From Ensifer sp. MPMI2T (GTDB taxonomy: Bacteria > Pseudomonadota > Alphaproteobacteria > Rhizobiales > Rhizobiaceae), in assembly GCF_004827385.1 (NCBI RefSeq), contig NZ_SRXN01000011.1:1-64000 (forward strand): 64,000 nt of DNA, in the 5' to 3' direction. Both the position numbers and the translations under genes were made by a program. The notes under the pieces were generated by a model. The model was not told the origin of the DNA. It was given only the letters and a program-made list of their open reading frames with translations, and ran no database searches. This document shows positions 17,202 to 25,873 of this stretch, in pieces (the first letter of the stretch is position 1; each line of letters begins with the position of its first letter).

Positions 17202-18772
17202 CTTGCTGCTCCAGGACGGTTGAAATTGGCCTGATAGACGTCGCGTTCATGACTGGACGGATCTTCGGCCCTGAGAATGAAGCCCTCGTCCGCCTCGGCG
17301 AGCTTTTCCTTCGGCAGGGTGATAAAAACCTTGAGCGCGGTGACCTTGTCCGGATCGACGCCGACGGTGAAACGGCGACCGTCTCCCGACGCCTGTCCGG
17401 CTATCCGCATCGTCGCCGACGGCATGCCATTGAGCGTCAGTGTGATCGTGCGCTGCTCCGGTATCATGTTGAGAAGCTTGACCATATAGCCGTTTCGTAC
17501 CGAGCCGTCCGACTCGACCACGAATTGCGGATTGCGGTCGTGCAACACGTTGAGCTCCAGGCGGTCGCGCGACACCAGCGCATAGAGCAGGCCGATGCCG
17601 ACCAGCGCCCAGACGCCGAAATAGAGAAGGACGCGTGGCCGGAAGATGATCCGCCAGTTGAAGTGGCGCACCTTGTCGACGAAGGCGCCGTCCGCGTCGC
17701 GCACGCGGGTTGGGTCGATCGCTGTCGCGCCATTGTTTGTGGCCAGCGCCATGTTCGACGCGTAGTCGCTGAGCGTTGCGTAGGCGATCAGGCCGCGTTC
17801 GCGCCCGAGCTTGTCCATCACGCCGTCGCAGGCGTCGATGCAGAGCGCGCAGGTAATGCATTCAAGCTGCTGGCCGTCGCGAATATCGATGCCCATCGGA
17901 CAGACGGCGACGCAGGCGTTGCAGTCGACGCAATCGCCGACCACCTCACCGGCTGCTGCTGCCTTCTTGGCATGGCGCGAGCGCGGTTCGCCGCGCCAGT
18001 CGTTATAGGTGACGACGAGCGAATTCTCGTCCAGCATCGCCGCCTGGATGCGCGGCCACGGGCACATGTAGGTGCAGACCTGCTCGCGCATCAGACCGCC
18101 GAACACGTAGGTCGTCGCCGTCAGGATTGCGACCGTGATGTAGGCGACCGGCGGCGCTTCCAGCGTCACGAAGCTCTTCAGCAGCGAGGGCGCGTCGGCG
18201 AAATAGAAGATCCACGCGCCACCAGTCGCGATCCCGATCATGAGCCATGTCGCGTGCTTGACGACGCGTTTCCAGATTTTGTCGAGTGTCCACGGTCCCG
18301 CGTCGAGGCGCATGCGCGCATTGCGGTCGCCCTCGATGAAGCGCTCGACCACCAGGAAGAGATCGACCCAGACCGTCTGCGGGCACGTGTAGCCGCACCA
18401 GGCGCGCCCGACGGCGGTGGTGACGAGGAAGAGGCCGAAGCCAGCCATGACGAGCAGACCGGCGACGAAGAAGAACTCCTGCGGCCAGATCTCGATGAAG
18501 AAGAAATAGAAACGGCGGGCGGCAAGATCGACGAGCACGGCCTGGTCCGGCGCATGCGCACCCCGATCCCAGCGGATCCACGGCGTCAGATAGTAGATGC
18601 TCAGCGTAACCAGCATCACCAGCCACTTGAAGCGGCGGAAGCGGCCTTCGGCTCTCTTCGGAAAGATCTTGCGGCGCTTCTCGTAAAGCGGTTTGCGCAT
18701 ATGCGCGGCATTGACCGGTTCGGCTTCGAGCCGTTCCACGGACGCAGCTTTCGTGACGGGCTGGGGACGCAT
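17198..18772 (-). CDS. fixG: Membrane ferredoxin-like protein FixG/CcoG
   Basis: 524 residues. After a cytoplasmic N-terminus come several membrane spans with Cys pairs in GRAWCGYTCPQTVW and EQVCTYMCPWPR. A two-cluster ferredoxin domain follows: CVDCNACVAVCPMGID and CITCALCIDACDGVMDK. The C-terminal part is an immunoglobulin-like periplasmic domain. CcoG proteins are thought to reduce copper for CcoI-dependent delivery to cbb3 oxidase. It is the first gene of fixGHIS, and a FixK/FNR box lies 60 bases upstream of the ATG. Confidence 0.96.
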   Translation of the reverse strand: MRPQPVTKAASVERLEAEPVNAAHMRKPLYEKRRKIFPKRAEGRFRRFKWLVMLVTLSIYYLTPWIRWDRGAHAPDQAVLVDLAARRFYFFFIEIWPQEFFFVAGLLVMAGFGLFLVTTAVGRAWCGYTCPQTVWVDLFLVVERFIEGDRNARMRLDAGPWTLDKIWKRVVKHATWLMIGIATGGAWIFYFADAPSLLKSFVTLEAPPVAYITVAILTATTYVFGGLMREQVCTYMCPWPRIQAAMLDENSLVVTYNDWRGEPRSRHAKKAAAAGEVVGDCVDCNACVAVCPMGIDIRDGQQLECITCALCIDACDGVMDKLGRERGLIAYATLSDYASNMALATNNGATAIDPTRVRDADGAFVDKVRHFNWRIIFRPRVLLYFGVWALVGIGLLYALVSRDRLELNVLHDRNPQFVVESDGSVRNGYMVKLLNMIPEQRTITLTLNGMPSATMRIAGQASGDGRRFTVGVDPDKVTALKVFITLPKEKLAEADEGFILRAEDPSSHERDVYQANFNRPGAAR

Positions 18773-18831
18773 TTATGGGAATCCGAAATTGCTATTCCAG
18801 CCGCTTTTGCCGGATCTGGCCGCGCCAAACC

Positions 18832-18845
18832 TTGATCTGCGTCAA
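18832..18845 (-). promoter_or_regulatory. FixK/FNR box upstream of fixG
   Basis: TTGATCTGCGTCAA matches the TTGA-N6-TCAA consensus of FNR/FixK proteins, 59 bases upstream of fixG. A divergent AraC-type gene begins 130 bases away on the other side. The position fits activation of fixGHIS at low oxygen. Confidence 0.75.
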
Positions 18846-18975
18846 GTTTACGCCCGAATGCCGCACGGTGCGTCGAAACGTCCAAATCCGCGCAGCCATT
18901 GCATTTTGCCTGCACGCTTGTGCCCGATTTCCCGTGTAAGATTGGGCGAGAGCCTTGCACGACGGATCGCCCCGG

Positions 18976-19809
18976 ATGAAGGAAATCACGCAAGACCAAT
19001 CTGACCGTCCCAGCCTCGCCCAGAGCCGAGGCATCTATCACGAGCAGGCGTCATCGGGCGCGTTGGCGGACGACGTGAAGTGCTTCTGGACGCACCGCCT
19101 GCGCGAGCCAGCGCGTGTCGCGGTGGTTCCGGATGGCTGTGTCGACATTATCTGGATTTCCGGCGGTCTTGCGGTCGTCGGGCCGGACAGGGTGGCGGCC
19201 TTTCCCCAACTCGTCGCCGGCGAAACCGTCGTCGGCGCTCGCTTCCGCATTGGCTCGGCCGCCTCCTGGCTGCGCACGCCGCTCGACGCGCTTATCGGCA
19301 AGACGATCCCGCTCGACGTGTTCTGGGGCCGCGCGGCGCGCTCGCTGGAGACGCTGATGGCGGAAGCGACGAGTACCGCGGCCCGGATTGTCGTTCTGCG
19401 CGCGGCCCTGCAAAGCCGGCTCCCCATAGTGAAGCCGCCCTCGGCCGAGATCGCCGCCTGTGTCGCGCTTCTCGAGAGCGAAAGGATGAGTTCCGTCGAG
19501 CCGATCCGCTCGCTCGTGCAAGAGACCGGAACCAGCGAACGGACGCTGCGTCGTCGCTGTCGCGAGCATTTCGGCTACGGCGCCAAGACCCTCGACCGCA
19601 TTCTCCGGCTGCAGCGCTTTCTCGTTGCCTGTCGGGCCTCGCCGCAATCCACACTGGCGATGCTCGCACTCGATACAGGCTATGCCGATCAGGCGCATCT
19701 CAGCCGCGAGGCGAAGGAACTGACATCGCTGACCCCCGGCGATATCCAGAAGCAGATGGTGATGCAAGACTTTAGAAAAAACAAGCAACCCATTTATCAG
19801 GAATGGTAA
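18976..19809 (+). CDS. AraC family transcriptional regulator
   Basis: 277 residues. The C-terminal AraC-type DNA-binding domain (about residues 170-270) includes IRSLVQETGTSERTLRRRCR and LALDTGYADQAHLSREAKEL. The N-terminal half has the cupin-like sensor seen in uncharacterised AraC proteins, with VVPDGCVDIIWISGG. ATG at 18976 chosen; a TTG at 18955 is less likely. It is followed by an SRPBCC gene and a VOC gene on the same strand, so it may regulate that small operon. Confidence 0.88.
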   Translation: MKEITQDQSDRPSLAQSRGIYHEQASSGALADDVKCFWTHRLREPARVAVVPDGCVDIIWISGGLAVVGPDRVAAFPQLVAGETVVGARFRIGSAASWLRTPLDALIGKTIPLDVFWGRAARSLETLMAEATSTAARIVVLRAALQSRLPIVKPPSAEIAACVALLESERMSSVEPIRSLVQETGTSERTLRRRCREHFGYGAKTLDRILRLQRFLVACRASPQSTLAMLALDTGYADQAHLSREAKELTSLTPGDIQKQMVMQDFRKNKQPIYQEW

Positions 19810-19910
19810 ATTCTCAAGGCCCACTCGGCCCGCCGCTGGCGGCGTTGGCCGTTTCGTTCAAGACGACAACGCTGGAACGTGGTAGCGATAGCGTCAAAGG
19901 GAGCGAACGC

Positions 19911-20351
19911 ATGGCAACAATGGCGGCAAAACTCATTCACACATCGATCGCGCGCGACTGGCGCGAAGTCTACGCCTTCATGGCCGATCACGAGAAGATG
20001 CCACTTTGGGCCGCCGGGCTTTCCACGGGCCTCACCCGCGACGGTGATGAATGGATCGCGCCCGGTCCGCTTGGCAACGCGCGTGTGCGCTTTGCGCCGG
20101 ACAATGATTTCGGCGTCGTCGATCATCTGGTAACGCTCGAAAGCGGGCTCAAGGTGCACAACGCCTTACGCGTCGTGCAGAATGGCGACGGCGCAGAGGT
20201 GATGTTCACCCTGCTCCGGCAGCCGGACATGAGCGACAAGGAGTTCGCCGCCGATGCGGCGGCCATCGAAAAGGACCTCGCAGTGCTTAAGTCCATCATG
20301 GAATCCCACCAGGAAGGCAAGCAACCCATAGAAAGAACGGCACGCAAATGA
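19911..20351 (+). CDS. SRPBCC (START-like) domain protein
   Basis: 146 residues of the SRPBCC ligand-binding fold: KLIHTSIARDWREVYAFMAD at the start, GLTRDGDEWIAPGPLGNARV in the middle and a long C-terminal helix. The ATG at 19911 has AAAGGGAG upstream; the open frame continues upstream into the end of the AraC gene. The VOC gene start overlaps its stop by four bases. Ligand unknown. Confidence 0.8.
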   Translation: MATMAAKLIHTSIARDWREVYAFMADHEKMPLWAAGLSTGLTRDGDEWIAPGPLGNARVRFAPDNDFGVVDHLVTLESGLKVHNALRVVQNGDGAEVMFTLLRQPDMSDKEFAADAAAIEKDLAVLKSIMESHQEGKQPIERTARK

Positions 20352-20701
20352 GCAACAAGGGCAACGACCGCCGCATCGACTATATCGAGTTCAACGTGGA
20401 AAGCATCGAAGCAAGCAAGGCCTTTTATGGTGGCGCCTTCGGCTGGACCTTCACCGACTACGGCCCGGAATATTGCGAATTCGCAGACGGTCGCCTGACG
20501 GGCGGCTTCACGACACTTGGTCCCGTCCGAAGCGGCGGGCCGCTCGTCATCGTCTACGCCGACGACCTTGAAGACGCGGCGCGGCGGGTAGAGGCGGCCG
20601 GCGGCAAGATCGTCAAGCCGATCTACTCCTTTCCCGGCGGCCGCCGCTTCCATTTCGCCGACCCGGACGGATACGAGCTCGCGGTCTGGTCGGCCCAGTA
20701 A
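20348..20701 (+). CDS. VOC family protein (glyoxalase/bleomycin-resistance fold)
   Basis: 117 residues. The vicinal-oxygen-chelate pattern is clear: IDYIEFNVESIEASKAFYGG, an internal strand FTDYGPEY, and the terminal FHFADPDGYELAVWS. Members act on small molecules or bind them with a metal; the usual His/Glu ligands are only partly conserved here. It overlaps the SRPBCC gene (ATGA), so the two are co-translated and may act on one ligand. Confidence 0.85.
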   Translation: MSNKGNDRRIDYIEFNVESIEASKAFYGGAFGWTFTDYGPEYCEFADGRLTGGFTTLGPVRSGGPLVIVYADDLEDAARRVEAAGGKIVKPIYSFPGGRRFHFADPDGYELAVWSAQ

Positions 20702-20709
20702 GAAGGGTG

Positions 20710-20796
20710 CTACTCGCCGAACCGGATGAACAGCGCGCCGACGAGGCCGAAGACGACGATGCACTGTAGAATGAACATCGGCCACTCTGGTGACAT
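20710..20796 (-). CDS. 28-residue single-span membrane peptide, candidate
   Basis: An open frame of 28 codons encodes a short N-terminus (MSPEWP) and one strongly hydrophobic helix (MFILQCIVVFGLVGALFI) ending RFGE. AGGAG lies eight bases before the ATG, a good ribosome binding site. It lies about 210 bases downstream of fixP on the same strand, beyond a terminator-like hairpin. Very small single-span subunits such as CcoM are known for some cbb3 oxidases; whether this is one is inference. Confidence 0.45.
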   Translation of the reverse strand: MSPEWPMFILQCIVVFGLVGALFIRFGE

Positions 20797-20936
20797 CTCG
20801 ATTTCTCCTCTCGAGCATCACTAAGGTACCGCCTCCCGGCGCATGGCCAGAACGCCCAGCCTCAGCGAGGTTCCCATTGATGATGAACCGAAGCCGCAAC
20901 AATAGCGAGTCCCACCTCCGGGTGACGCTCGCAACA

Positions 20937-20971
20937 AAAGGCCCCGCGTCCTTGTAGAACGCGAGGCCTTT
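20937..20971 (-). terminator. Terminator after fixNOQP
   Basis: AAAGGCCCCGCGT pairs with ACGCGAGGCCTTT (one mismatch) around a nine-base loop. On the minus strand it is followed by a TTTTGTT stretch, thirty-six bases past the fixP stop, so it probably ends the fixNOQP transcript. Some read-through could reach the 28-residue frame. Confidence 0.7.
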
Positions 20972-21006
20972 CGCCCCTCTTCGCCTTCCCCTCAAAAGGC
21001 CTGCTG

Positions 21007-21870
21007 CTATTCCCCGCCGCCAAGGGAGTATACGAAGACCGCGAGCTGCTTGACCGTCGTGTCGCCGATGCGAGGCAGCCAGGCCGGCATGACGCCGTGC
21101 TTCGGCGCCTTCATCTGGTTGATGATCGCCTGCTCGCCCTCGCCCTTCAGCCAGATGGCGTCGGCAAGATCGGGTGCGCCCATCTCGCGGCTGCCTTTCG
21201 CGTCGGCGCCGTGGCACGAAGCGCAATTGTCGGCGAAGAGCTGTTTGCCGGGCTCGACCAGCGCCGGGTCCGACGGCGTGCCGGTGAGGCTCACGACATA
21301 GGCCGCCGTCTGCTTCATCTGCTCGGGGTCCAGCATCTCAGCAAAGGACGGCATCTCCGAGACGCGTGTCTCGCCGTCGGCGGCATGACGAACACCGTGC
21401 GCGATGGTCTGATAGATCTCATCCGGCTTGCCGCCCCAGACCCAGTCGTCGTCGTTGAGGTTGGGGAAGCCCTTCGCGCCGGCGGCGCCCGAGCCATGGC
21501 ACTGCGCACAGTTCACCTTGAAAGCGGAAGCGCCGGCCGAAACGGCAAACTGCTGCAATTGCGGATCGGCAATGATATCGTCGAGCGTACTCGAAGCGAT
21601 CCGTTCCGCGTTGCCTGCCTGTGCGGCCTTGGCCTTGGCGAGCTCCAGGCTCACCTCGGAGCGGCTCGAATAGCCGAGCATACCCTTGGTCGCTTCCGTC
21701 AGCATCGGCCATGAGGGGTATGCAATTGCGTAGCCAATCGCCCAGATGATCGTCGCGTAGAAGCTGTAGACCCACCAGCGCGGCATTGGGTTGTTGAGTT
21801 CGCGAATGCCGTCCCACTCGTGACCGGTGGTTTCGACGCCGCTGATCTCGTCAATGTGTCTGTCCGCCAT
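21007..21870 (-). CDS. fixP: cbb3-type cytochrome c oxidase subunit III (FixP/CcoP)
   Basis: 287 residues: one N-terminal membrane helix (WWVYSFYATIIWAIGYAIAY), then two c-type haem domains with CAQCHGSG and CASCHGAD. CcoP passes electrons from the bc1 complex or cytochrome c into the oxidase. The gene is the last of fixNOQP and starts three bases after the fixQ stop. Confidence 0.97.
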   Translation of the reverse strand: MADRHIDEISGVETTGHEWDGIRELNNPMPRWWVYSFYATIIWAIGYAIAYPSWPMLTEATKGMLGYSSRSEVSLELAKAKAAQAGNAERIASSTLDDIIADPQLQQFAVSAGASAFKVNCAQCHGSGAAGAKGFPNLNDDDWVWGGKPDEIYQTIAHGVRHAADGETRVSEMPSFAEMLDPEQMKQTAAYVVSLTGTPSDPALVEPGKQLFADNCASCHGADAKGSREMGAPDLADAIWLKGEGEQAIINQMKAPKHGVMPAWLPRIGDTTVKQLAVFVYSLGGGE

Positions 21871-21873
21871 GGA

Positions 21874-22026
21874 TCAATCCTCCTTCAGAGGGATAAAGGC
21901 GGCCTGATGGGCGGCATCCTTTGCGCCCGGCCGGAAGATGAAAGCGACGACGCCGAGGAAGAAGAGCATCATGGCGAGGAGGCCCCAGCTGTCGGCGAAA
22001 TGACGCATGAGCGTGTAGGTTTCCAT
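21874..22026 (-). CDS. fixQ: cbb3-type oxidase subunit FixQ/CcoQ
   Basis: 50 residues, typical for CcoQ, with one membrane helix (WGLLAMMLFFLGVVAFIF) followed by the family RPGAKDAAHQAAFIPL. CcoQ stabilises the cbb3 complex. The ATG at 22026 is used; the frame continues upstream into the fixO end but that part does not resemble the family. Confidence 0.95.
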   Translation of the reverse strand: METYTLMRHFADSWGLLAMMLFFLGVVAFIFRPGAKDAAHQAAFIPLKED

Positions 22027-22039
22027 GTCGGCTCCCTCC

Positions 22040-22771
22040 TTAGCGATAGCCGGTGCTGTCGTCGTAAGCGGAGAAGTCGACGAGCGTGCCGAGCATCTGG
22101 AGATAGGCGATGAGCGCATCCATCTCCGTCAGCCTCTGGGCGTCACCGTCGAAATCGCCGACCTTGGCCTTCGGGTAGCGCGCCTCGATGCCGGACGTAT
22201 CGGCATTGGGATCGGCCTGCGCCTTGAGGTCCGCGGCCGCGTTGTCGATCATCTCGTCCGTGTAGGGGACGCCGACGGCCTTGTTGGCCTTTAGGTTCAT
22301 GGCGACGTTCGTAACCTCGATCGGCGTTTCCTTTAGGAAGGCGTAGCTCGGCATGACCGATTCCGGCACCACCGATCGCGGCTCAATCATGTGCTGGACG
22401 TGCCACTCGTTGGAGTAGCGGTCGCCGACGCGGGCGAGGTCCGGTCCAGTGCGCTTCGAGCCCCATTGGAACGGGTGGTCGTACATCGACTCCGCGGCGA
22501 GCGAGTAATGCCCGTAGCGCTCGACCTCGTCGCGGAACGGCCGGATCATTTGGCTGTGGCAGACATAGCAGCCTTCGCGCACGTAGATGTCGCGACCGGC
22601 AAGCTCCAGCGGCGAATAGGGCCGCATGCCTTCGACCTTCTCGATGGTGTTTTCGAGATAGAAGAGCGGCGCGATTTCCACGATACCGCCGATCGAAACG
22701 ACGAGCAGCGAGCCGACCAGGAGGAGCGTGGCGTTGCGTTCGAGTATGGTGTGTTTGTCGAGAATGGACAT
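22040..22771 (-). CDS. fixO: cbb3-type oxidase mono-haem subunit II (FixO/CcoO)
   Basis: 243 residues. One N-terminal membrane span ([20 protein letters not shown]) precedes the single haem-c motif in [20 protein letters not shown]. The string [20 protein letters not shown] is characteristic of CcoO. It starts twelve bases after fixN and is cotranscribed with it. Confidence 0.97.
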   Translation of the reverse strand: MSILDKHTILERNATLLLVGSLLVVSIGGIVEIAPLFYLENTIEKVEGMRPYSPLELAGRDIYVREGCYVCHSQMIRPFRDEVERYGHYSLAAESMYDHPFQWGSKRTGPDLARVGDRYSNEWHVQHMIEPRSVVPESVMPSYAFLKETPIEVTNVAMNLKANKAVGVPYTDEMIDNAAADLKAQADPNADTSGIEARYPKAKVGDFDGDAQRLTEMDALIAYLQMLGTLVDFSAYDDSTGYR

Positions 22772-22783
22772 GAATCTGTCCTC

Positions 22784-24403
22784 CTATTCCGCCGGCTGCG
22801 GTACCGGCGTCGCACCGAGGATCGGGGCTTCGTCGCGCACGCGTCCGAGGATCGTCATTGTTACGTTGAAGGCCATGAGCAGCGCCCCGGCGAGGAACAA
22901 GCCGCCGCCGACGGCACGCAGCACATAGTAGGGGAACATGGCCGCGACCGATTCCGCGAAGGAATAGACGAGGAAGCCCTGGTCGTCGTATTCGCGCCAC
23001 ATCAGGCCCTGCTGGATGCCAGCCACCCACATGACGGCGGCGTAGACGACGATGCCGAGGGTGGCGAGCCAGAAGTGCCAGTTGACCATGCGCACGCTAT
23101 AGAGCCGCTCGCGGTTCCACAGCTTCGGAACGAGATAGTAGATCGCGCCGAAGGTGATCAGCCCGTTCCAGCCGAGCGCGCCGGAATGCACGTGGCCGAT
23201 GGTCCAGTCGGTGTAGTGGCTGAGCGAGTTGACCGTCTTGATCGACATCATCGGCCCTTCGAAGGTCGCCATGCCGTAGAAGGCGACAGCCATGATCATC
23301 ATGCGCACGATGGGGTCGGTGCGGACCTTGTCCCATGCGCCAGAAAGCGTCATCAGGCCGTTGATCATGCCGCCCCAAGAGGGCATCCAGAGCATGACGG
23401 AGAAGACCATGCCGAGCGTCTGCGCCCAGTCCGGCAGCGCGGTATAGTGGAGATGGTGCGGCCCCGCCCAGATGTACATGAAGATCAGCGCCCAGAAGTG
23501 GATGATCGACAGCCGGTAAGAATAGACGGGACGGTTCACCTGCTTGGGGATGAAGTAGTACATCATCGCCAGGAAGCCGGCCGTCAGGAAGAAGCCGACG
23601 GCGTTGTGCCCGTACCACCATTGCGTCAGCGCGTCCTGAACGCCCGAGAAGGCCGAATAGCTCTTCGAACCGAGGAACGAGACCGGCACCGCCAGATTGT
23701 TGACGATGTGCAGCATGGCGATGGTGACGATGAAGGCGAGATAGAACCAGTTCGCCACATAAATATGAGGCTCCTTGCGCACGAGGATCGTGCCGAGGAA
23801 GGCGACGAGATAGGCAACCCAGACGATCGTCAGCAAGAGATCGACATACCATTCAGGCTCTGCGTATTCGCGGCTCTGGGTGATGCCGAGGAGGTAACCC
23901 GTCGCCGCCATCACGATGAAGAGCTGATAGCCCCAGAATACGAACCAGCCGAGATTGCCGCCGAAGAGGCGTGCCCGGCTGGTGCGCTGGACGACATAGA
24001 AGGACGTCGCGATCAACGCGTTGCCGCCGAAGGCGAAGATGACGGCCGAGGTGTGCAGCGGCCGCGTGCGGCCGAAATTGAACCACGGCTCGATGTTGAG
24101 GTCCGGAAAGGCGAGCTGCAGCGCCACGATGACGCCGACCAGGAAGCCGACGATGCCCCAGAAAACCGTGGCGATGACGCCGTATTTCACGACCTCGTCG
24201 AAATATTCCGACTGCGGGGGCGCCGCTCCTGCGACAGCCGCGCGGAAATCGATCCGCCGCAGGAGCACGACCGTGCCGCCGAGCAGCACGAAAAACAGCA
24301 CCCACATATGTGCACCGAAGAGGCGGTCCTGAGCGAAGCCGGCCCCAACCAGCGCCAGGAAGGCGCCGACCCCGAGCACGATCATCTCGAATGTATATTT
24401 CAT
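22784..24403 (-). CDS. fixN: cbb3-type cytochrome c oxidase catalytic subunit I (FixN/CcoN)
   Basis: 539 residues, full length, with about twelve membrane spans. Haem and copper ligand regions are recognisable: [54 protein letters not shown] and [13 protein letters not shown]. It reduces oxygen to water with very high affinity and supports respiration under near-anoxia, as in nodules. The ATG at 24403 is used; an in-frame open stretch upstream lacks family similarity. A perfect FixK/FNR box lies 100 bases upstream. Confidence 0.98.
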   Translation of the reverse strand: MKYTFEMIVLGVGAFLALVGAGFAQDRLFGAHMWVLFFVLLGGTVVLLRRIDFRAAVAGAAPPQSEYFDEVVKYGVIATVFWGIVGFLVGVIVALQLAFPDLNIEPWFNFGRTRPLHTSAVIFAFGGNALIATSFYVVQRTSRARLFGGNLGWFVFWGYQLFIVMAATGYLLGITQSREYAEPEWYVDLLLTIVWVAYLVAFLGTILVRKEPHIYVANWFYLAFIVTIAMLHIVNNLAVPVSFLGSKSYSAFSGVQDALTQWWYGHNAVGFFLTAGFLAMMYYFIPKQVNRPVYSYRLSIIHFWALIFMYIWAGPHHLHYTALPDWAQTLGMVFSVMLWMPSWGGMINGLMTLSGAWDKVRTDPIVRMMIMAVAFYGMATFEGPMMSIKTVNSLSHYTDWTIGHVHSGALGWNGLITFGAIYYLVPKLWNRERLYSVRMVNWHFWLATLGIVVYAAVMWVAGIQQGLMWREYDDQGFLVYSFAESVAAMFPYYVLRAVGGGLFLAGALLMAFNVTMTILGRVRDEAPILGATPVPQPAE

Positions 24404-24503
24404 GGTTGGGTCCCCAACTTTCTCAAATCGCTGACGACGGCGCACCAACCGACGCAAGCCGCCGCAACCTGCCCTGATTTGTCAGAATCGCTCATCGTCA
24501 ACC

Positions 24504-24517
24504 TTGATCCAGATCAA
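24504..24517. promoter_or_regulatory. FixK/FNR box shared by fixN and hemerythrin gene
   Basis: TTGATCCAGATCAA is a perfect FNR/FixK palindrome, extended to CCTTGATCCAGATCAAGG. It lies 100 bases before fixN and 76 bases before the divergent hemerythrin-like gene, so one protein could control both. It is the best match of the four boxes in the window. Confidence 0.85.
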
Positions 24518-24593
24518 GGCTGGTCCCGCCGCGTTGACGCATCTTGCGAGCATCGAGGGCTGCACGTGGGGATGGTGTGAAGGGCCGGAGCGC

Positions 24594-25109
24594 ATGAGAA
24601 TAAAGATCAACGGCCGAAAGCCGTCGAGCGGCGCGCGGCCCCCTGCATCAGGAGAGCCGCTGGTGGAACCGCTGGCCTGGTTGGCCAGCGCTCACCATGA
24701 CCAGCTGGCGCTCTGCGACAGTCTGGAAGCGATTGCCGACAGCCTCCCGGAAGAAATCAACCGCGAGACCTGTGCCTACGCGGCAAAGATGATCGGACCG
24801 ATGATGCGGGCTCTCCATGCCGGCGAGGAACAGCGGGTTTTTGCCTGGATCGAGCAACGCTTTGCGGACGACGCTTCCGTGCATGCCCTGCTGGAGCGCC
24901 TGAAATACGAGCACTGCGAAGACGAGTGTTTCGCCGAGGAACTGACCGAAATGCTCGATCGCCTGGGGGCGGCCGACAGGACCGTCAATGCCGAGACCGC
25001 CGGCTACATGCTGCGCGGCTTCTTCACCAGCGTGCGACGGCACATCAGCTTCGAGCAGGAATGCCTTCGCAGCATGCTTGTCCGGCGTCCAGGCGGAACG
25101 CCCCGCTAG
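24594..25109 (+). CDS. Hemerythrin-like HHE domain protein
   Basis: 171 residues. Spaced His/Glu residues fit a hemerythrin four-helix bundle: ASAHHDQLALCDSLE (first helix), MRALHAGEEQRVFAWIE (second), KYEHCEDECFAEELTEM (third) and RRHISFEQECLRSML (last). Such proteins bind oxygen or nitric oxide at a di-iron site or repair iron-sulphur clusters. The ATG at 24594 follows AAGGGCCGGAG. Divergence from fixNOQP and the shared FixK box suggest a role at low oxygen or in NO defence. Confidence 0.75.
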   Translation: MRIKINGRKPSSGARPPASGEPLVEPLAWLASAHHDQLALCDSLEAIADSLPEEINRETCAYAAKMIGPMMRALHAGEEQRVFAWIEQRFADDASVHALLERLKYEHCEDECFAEELTEMLDRLGAADRTVNAETAGYMLRGFFTSVRRHISFEQECLRSMLVRRPGGTPR

Positions 25110-25120
25110 TCTGCGAAAGC

Positions 25121-25579
25121 TCAAGCCAATTTGGAGTAGATATCGAGTTTGTCGCTGGAGACGAACCCATTGCGACGGTAGAACTCGGATACTCTGCCCG
25201 AGCGTTGCGATACCAGCCATACCTTGTGACATCCCGCCGCTTTTGCCGCCTCGACGATGGCGCCAAGCAGTGCCGTTCCAACACCGGCACCCTGCTCACC
25301 TGGAAGCACCGCAACCTCCTCCAAGTACAGCAACTGGCCCGCATAGTGTCGATGCCGCGTACCGATTGTAATCCCGACGAGATTATCTGCGTCCCAGGCC
25401 GCTAACGCTATTCGCTTTGGCGCGGCCAAAAGCTGCGAAATACGTTCAGTTGCGGCTTCGACTGACCACTCCTCGTTCCAAGGAGGCGCGGCGTATGCGC
25501 GAGAAATGATGGTTGCTGCCGCTTCGACGTCTGCCTCGTTCATCTGCGTGATCAAAAAAGACATGCGCTCAGATTTCAT
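25121..25579 (-). CDS. GNAT family N-acetyltransferase
   Basis: 152 residues with the acetyl-CoA-binding GNAT motif: LYLEEVAVLPGEQGAGVGTAL (motif A) and the C-terminal SEFYRRNGFVSSDKLDIYSK. The ATG at 25579 has GGAAGG eight bases upstream and is preferred over the ATG at 25564. Substrate unknown. It converges with the hemerythrin gene, with eleven bases between. Confidence 0.85.
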   Translation of the reverse strand: MKSERMSFLITQMNEADVEAAATIISRAYAAPPWNEEWSVEAATERISQLLAAPKRIALAAWDADNLVGITIGTRHRHYAGQLLYLEEVAVLPGEQGAGVGTALLGAIVEAAKAAGCHKVWLVSQRSGRVSEFYRRNGFVSSDKLDIYSKLA

Positions 25580-25735
25580 CAATGACCTTCCACAGTGTGT
25601 CTCTCGAACATCAGCGATGTGAGCGTTTCGAAAGGGCGGCTCCGGCCGCCTGCAATCGATCGTGCGCAGCATCCGTGATGTGCAAGAGTCGCAAACATCT
25701 CGAAATCGTCGCCCGATTTGCTTTTGAAATCTACC

Positions 25736-25745
25736 CTAACGTTAG
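25736..25745. promoter_or_regulatory. Short palindrome upstream of SARP-like gene
   Basis: CTAACGTTAG is a perfect ten-base palindrome about 130 bases before the chosen SARP-like start, in the space between the divergent GNAT and SARP genes (25580-25873). It may be a protein-binding site; nothing more is visible there. Confidence 0.25.
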
Positions 25746-25873
25746 CTTGTTCAGAAATGAACGCAGTTGTTGAAGTTCACGCGCAGTTGGAACAAACTGC
25801 GGCTGATACACGGTCGGCGGCTTGCCTCCGGCTGGGCATATCTTCTACCTCGGGTCGCGTCGTAAAGGACAAA

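Noticed and set aside
17249..18835. 528-codon plus-strand frame opposite fixG
   Set aside because: Antisense shadow of fixG; composition is typical of a complement frame and no motif is present.
22391..24580. 729-codon plus-strand frame opposite fixO and fixN
   Set aside because: It is a GC-rich antisense shadow of two well-identified oxidase genes, rich in Arg, Asp and His as such shadows are, with no family similarity.
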